Below are positions 60,952 to 64,000 of a DNA stretch of 64,000 nt, piece by piece. Position numbers and translations under genes: made by a program. Origin of the DNA: Paenibacillus cisolokensis. GTDB lineage: Bacteria > Bacillota > Bacilli > Paenibacillales > Paenibacillaceae. The stretch lies in contig NZ_BOVJ01000081.1 in assembly GCF_018403665.1 (NCBI RefSeq), forward strand, positions 1-64,000, given 5' to 3'. Each line of letters opens with the position of its first letter. The first letter of the stretch is position 1. The notes beneath the pieces were generated by a model that saw nothing but the letters and a program-made list of their open reading frames with translations, was not told where the DNA came from and made no database searches.

Positions 60952-61808
60952 ATGGGGCTTGAACTGGAGAAAAAAGGTGCCGTTACGGCTGAAGCGCCAG
61001 GATCAGGGGAAAAACGGAGGGGGCGAGCGGCGAATCCGCGCGTCCGGTTTCGGTTGCGGAGAATGGCGCTGTCCTTCCCGGCGGAACGACTTCGGGGGCG
61101 GACAAGTCGCCCGAAGCGGCCGAAGACGGCGGGCCGCGCAAGCCGATATTGCGAGTGAGCGGCGTGGAGCGGACGTTCCAGGTCGGCGGGCGGCCGCTGC
61201 ATGTATTAAAGGGAATCGATATGGAGTTGCCGTACCGGAAACTGATTATGCTCAAAGGACGATCCGGCTCCGGCAAGACGACGCTGCTCAATTTGATCGG
61301 CGGTCTCGACCGTCCGACCAAAGGCGAAATCTGGTTTGGCGATTTGCCGTTTCATGAGATGAACGACGACAAGCGGACCCATATCCGCCGCAAGGAAATC
61401 GGGTTTATATTCCAGGCATACGCTCTTATGCCGATGTTGTCGGCGCTCGAAAATGTCGAGCTTTCCATGCGCATGGCCGGCACTCCCCGCTCCGAATGGA
61501 GGGAGCGGGCAGCCCGCTGTCTGGAGCTTGTCGGGCTGGAGAAACGGATGAAGCATCGCCCGTTCGAGCTGTCCGGCGGGGAGCAGCAGCGGGTCGCGAT
61601 CGCCAAGGCGATTGCCCACAAGCCGCGGCTGTTGCTGGCCGACGAACCGACTGCCGAGCTCGATTCCCAGATGGCGGCGCAAATTATGGCTGTCTTCCAG
61701 AACATCATTCGAACCGAACAAGTGACGATCTGTATGACGACGCACGATCCTACGATTTTGGAGGTAGCAGACCATGTCTACGAAATGGTGGACGGAAAAA
61801 TTAGCTAG
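60952..61808 (+). CDS. ABC transporter ATP-binding protein (MacB/LolD-like), probable frameshift near the start
   Basis: ATPase of an exporter with the adaptor and FtsX-type permease that follow. Core: FQVGGRPLHVLKGID, Walker A GRSGSGKTTLL, Q-loop FIFQAYALMPMLSA, signature LSGGEQQRVAIAKA, Walker B LLLADEPTAELD, H-loop TTHDPTILE. A start at TTG 61149 would give 219 aa. However, the frame upstream of it is open back to about 61010 and encodes a Gly/Ser/Glu-rich leader (ENGAVLPGGTTSGADKSPEA); one extra A at 61010-61014 joins it to ATG 60952. The start is uncertain: ATG 60947 is another candidate and the GGAGG at 60929 is rather far. Confidence 0.78.
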
Positions 61809-62853
61809 AAAACGATTGGCGGTGCTGCTTGCGGTATCGCTTGTCGCCGCAAGCGGCTGTTCGCTTCTGCCGAAAGAGCAAGAGGAGGAGGTGTTGCCCG
61901 AAATTACGCCGCCGCAAATTTCGCAGAAGCCGGAATACGAGGTGACGACGACGACGCTGGAGACGCGGGTGTCGGCTTCCGGCAAGCTGATCTCGCTGCA
62001 GGAAGAAACGTTGTTTTTCACTTTGGACGGCAGGCGGCTGATGGAACTGAACGTCAAGGTCGGCGACACGGTGAAGGCCGGACAGGTGATCGGGCGGCTC
62101 GACGTCGAGGATCTGGAGAAAGATCTGCGCCAGAAACGGCTGCAGTTCAGGCGCGACGAGACGGCGATGAAAGAAACGCTGCGCAAGCGCGACGAAATGG
62201 ACCCTGTCGATTTCGAGCAGGAAGTGATCAATTTCGAGGAAAAACGGCAGGCGATTGCCGATCAGGAAGCGGAAATCGCCAAAGCCGAACTGACCGCTCC
62301 GATCTCGGGCACGGTCGTGACCGTCAATGTGAAGAAAGGGGATCTGATCAAGGCATACGATCCGGTCGCCGTCATATCCGATACATCGCAGCTGGTGGCT
62401 GCGGTTAAGCTGACGAAGGATGATCTGGAGAAGGTGTCCGTCGGGATGCCGGTTACTGTCGATTTGAACAATGCCGGCAAGGTGAACGGTAAAATCAAGC
62501 AGCTTCCGGTTCCCGATACGGAGAACGGCGGCAACGGCAACGGCGGCAACGGCGGAACGGGCGGGCAGAACGATGCCGAACGGCCGGAAGATTTCCTGCT
62601 CGTGACGCTGGACAAAATGCCGAAAGGCGTGCAGCGCGGAACGCCGCTTTCGATCAGCATCGTGGTCAACCGCAAGGAAAATGCGATCGTCATTCCGCCG
62701 TCCGCCTTGCGGAGCATGGGCTCGCGAACTTATGTGCAGGTCGTTGACGAGAACGGCAAACGGGAAGTCGACGTCGAGGTCGGACAGCAGACCGCGACGG
62801 AAGTGGAAATTATTAAAGGATTGACGCCCGGCCAGAAAGTTGTAGGTCGATAG
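61774..62853 (+). CDS. Efflux adaptor lipoprotein (MacA/HlyD membrane-fusion family)
   Basis: ATG 61774 after GGAGGTAG, inside the end of the ATPase gene (35-bp overlap). A signal peptide with lipobox LVAASGC places Cys29 as the lipid-modified residue, so it sits on the outer face of the membrane. A lipoyl-like domain (LNVKVGDTVKAGQVIGRLD), a coiled-coil hairpin (EKDLRQKRLQFRRDETAM; EEKRQAIADQEAEIAKAEL), its return (APISGTVVTVNVKKGD) and a beta-barrel with a GGNGNGGNGGTGG linker follow. In Gram-positives such adaptors partner MacB-like exporters. Confidence 0.88.
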   Translation: MSTKWWTEKLARKRLAVLLAVSLVAASGCSLLPKEQEEEVLPEITPPQISQKPEYEVTTTTLETRVSASGKLISLQEETLFFTLDGRRLMELNVKVGDTVKAGQVIGRLDVEDLEKDLRQKRLQFRRDETAMKETLRKRDEMDPVDFEQEVINFEEKRQAIADQEAEIAKAELTAPISGTVVTVNVKKGDLIKAYDPVAVISDTSQLVAAVKLTKDDLEKVSVGMPVTVDLNNAGKVNGKIKQLPVPDTENGGNGNGGNGGTGGQNDAERPEDFLLVTLDKMPKGVQRGTPLSISIVVNRKENAIVIPPSALRSMGSRTYVQVVDENGKREVDVEVGQQTATEVEIIKGLTPGQKVVGR

Positions 62854-62856
62854 CCG

Positions 62857-64000
62857 ATGGGACTGCCGCTTTTTCGCTTTTTGTTCCGCAAAATGTGGAA
62901 CACCCGATGGCTGACGCTCAGCACGCTGGCAGGCCTCGTCATGGCGGTGGCATTCGCCACCAGCATTCCGATGTACGCGGACGGGGCCTTGAAGCGCGTC
63001 GTCGCCGAGTCGCTGAAGCAGAAGAGCACGGGGCTGCCCGCCGGTTCTCTGCTGATGCGTTACCAATCCCAGGGCGGCGCGAAGACCGATGCCGCGGCGC
63101 TCGATGAAGTGGACCGCTACATACAAGAAGACGTACCCGGGATGATCGGATTCCCCGATCAGACTTTCGTTCGCAGCTATTCCATCCGCGGCACCGAAAT
63201 CATTCCCGAAGATTCGTCGAAAATCGACGCAAGCCGCGTCCGTCAGGCGACCCTGATGGCGATGTCGGGATTGAAAGACAAGGTCGAGCTGACGCAAGGC
63301 CGCTGGTTTTCGGACACGGAGTCCGAGGACGGGCTGATCGAGGTCGTCATGATGGAAGAGGCGATGTACCGCAATGACGTGCATATAGGCGACATCTATG
63401 AGTATCCCGTTTTCGGCGGACTCGACCTGACGCTTCGCGTCCAGGTGGTCGGCGCCTTTAAGCCGCTTTCCGACACCGATCCGTTCTGGTATCAGGGAAT
63501 GGAAGGTCTGATGAATACGCTGCAAGTAAGCGAAAGCGTATTTGTCGACGGCTTGCTCGGCAGCCGGGGCATTCCTGTCGCGAACGCGAACTGGTTTTAC
63601 GTTTTCGATCTGAGGGAAATCAAGACGAGCCAGATTTCGCCGCTCAGACAGACGCTTGAGCGGTTGAACGTGGAGCTGTACCAGAGGCTTCAAAACACGA
63701 AGGTGGAAATATCGTTCGCTTCGACGCTCGACGAGTTCCGCAAAATGAGCCTGCAGCTGCAGACGATGCTGTTTACGCTGGCTGCGCCGATGATCGCGAT
63801 GGTGTTTTTCTTTATTGCAATGAACGCGCGGCAGGCGCTTGACAAGCAGCGCAGCGATATCGCGGTGCTGCGCAGCCGCGGCGCCGGAACGAAGCAAATC
63901 ATTTGGATCTACACGCTGGAGGGATTGCTGCTCGGCGCCGTCGCGCTCGTTGCCGGCCCTCTGCTCGGCTGGTTCATGGCGAAGAGCATCGGTTCTGCGA
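62857..64000 (+). CDS. FtsX-like ABC permease (3' end outside window)
   Basis: ATG 62857 is 4 bp after the adaptor stop, with a weak ribosome site, so coupled translation is likely. It is open to the window end (381 residues visible). First membrane helix at residues 17-38, a large extracytoplasmic domain of about 260 residues (MacB-like core region), then a second helix (AAPMIAMVFFFIAM) followed by the coupling stretch RQALDKQRSDIAVLRSRGAG typical of FtsX-like domains. A full protein with two such domains is expected downstream. Confidence 0.85.
   Translation, partial: MGLPLFRFLFRKMWNTRWLTLSTLAGLVMAVAFATSIPMYADGALKRVVAESLKQKSTGLPAGSLLMRYQSQGGAKTDAAALDEVDRYIQEDVPGMIGFPDQTFVRSYSIRGTEIIPEDSSKIDASRVRQATLMAMSGLKDKVELTQGRWFSDTESEDGLIEVVMMEEAMYRNDVHIGDIYEYPVFGGLDLTLRVQVVGAFKPLSDTDPFWYQGMEGLMNTLQVSESVFVDGLLGSRGIPVANANWFYVFDLREIKTSQISPLRQTLERLNVELYQRLQNTKVEISFASTLDEFRKMSLQLQTMLFTLAAPMIAMVFFFIAMNARQALDKQRSDIAVLRSRGAGTKQIIWIYTLEGLLLGAVALVAGPLLGWFMAKSIGSA

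Noticed and set aside
61801-63897. A 698-residue minus-strand frame opposite the MacA-like adaptor and permease
   Set aside because: Antisense shadow; the plus-strand genes have lipobox, Walker and membrane features.

Overview
The window looks like a chromosomal segment of a spore-forming, GC-rich Bacillota of the Paenibacillaceae type (Paenibacillus, Cohnella and relatives). The evidence is a division and cell-wall (dcw) cluster interleaved with sporulation genes (spoVD, spoVE, spoIIGA, sigE, sigG), bacillithiol (bshC) and meso-DAP (murE, dapL) genes, strong purine-rich ribosome binding sites with frequent TTG/GTG starts, and a T-box ahead of ileS. No rRNA or tRNA gene was seen.

Layout. 1-6.6 kb: end of a MidA-type methyltransferase, a small DUF2626 membrane protein, rsfA-like regulator, panE, a DUF3397 membrane protein, bshC, ahcY and a small sigma-region-like protein. 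6.8-26.6 kb: MraZ operator, mraZ-rsmH-ftsL-pbpB-spoVD-murE-murF-mraY-murD-spoVE-murG-murB-murA-divIB-ftsA-ftsZ, which makes lipid II, flips and polymerises it, and builds the Z-ring. 26.6-33.7 kb: spoIIGA-sigE-sigG, then ymxH-pgeF-ylmE-sepF-ylmG-ylmH-divIVA. 33.7-41.6 kb: T-box-controlled type-2 ileS, DUF5665 protein, a yteA-like zinc-finger protein on the minus strand, lspA, rluD and dapL. 41.7-50.6 kb: a PyrR-attenuated pyrimidine operon pyrR-B-C-carA-carB-pyrF-pyrE, without pyrK/pyrD/pyrP. 50.6-56.0 kb: a ykkC-family riboswitch in front of a NatA-like ABC transporter, then a second ABC-2 exporter. 56.2-59.0 kb: a sugar-type oxidoreductase, aldo/keto reductase and esterase. 59.1-60.9 kb: gene-poor repeats (12-bp minisatellite, 113-bp tandem array) and AT-richer debris. 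60.9-64.0 kb: a MacB/MacA-like ABC exporter whose FtsX-type permease runs off the end.

A striking property of the window is that at least eleven genes, several of them essential (murD, murA, sigE, lspA), are each broken by a net one-base deletion in a short homopolymer, and restoring one base restores a full-length family member every time (one gene needs two). I read this as under-called homopolymers in the sequencing or assembly, and annotate these genes as intact CDS with a noted frameshift. Promoters and RNA structures are read by eye; the best supported are the T-box, the PyrR leader, the ykkC-type riboswitch and several perfect intrinsic terminators.
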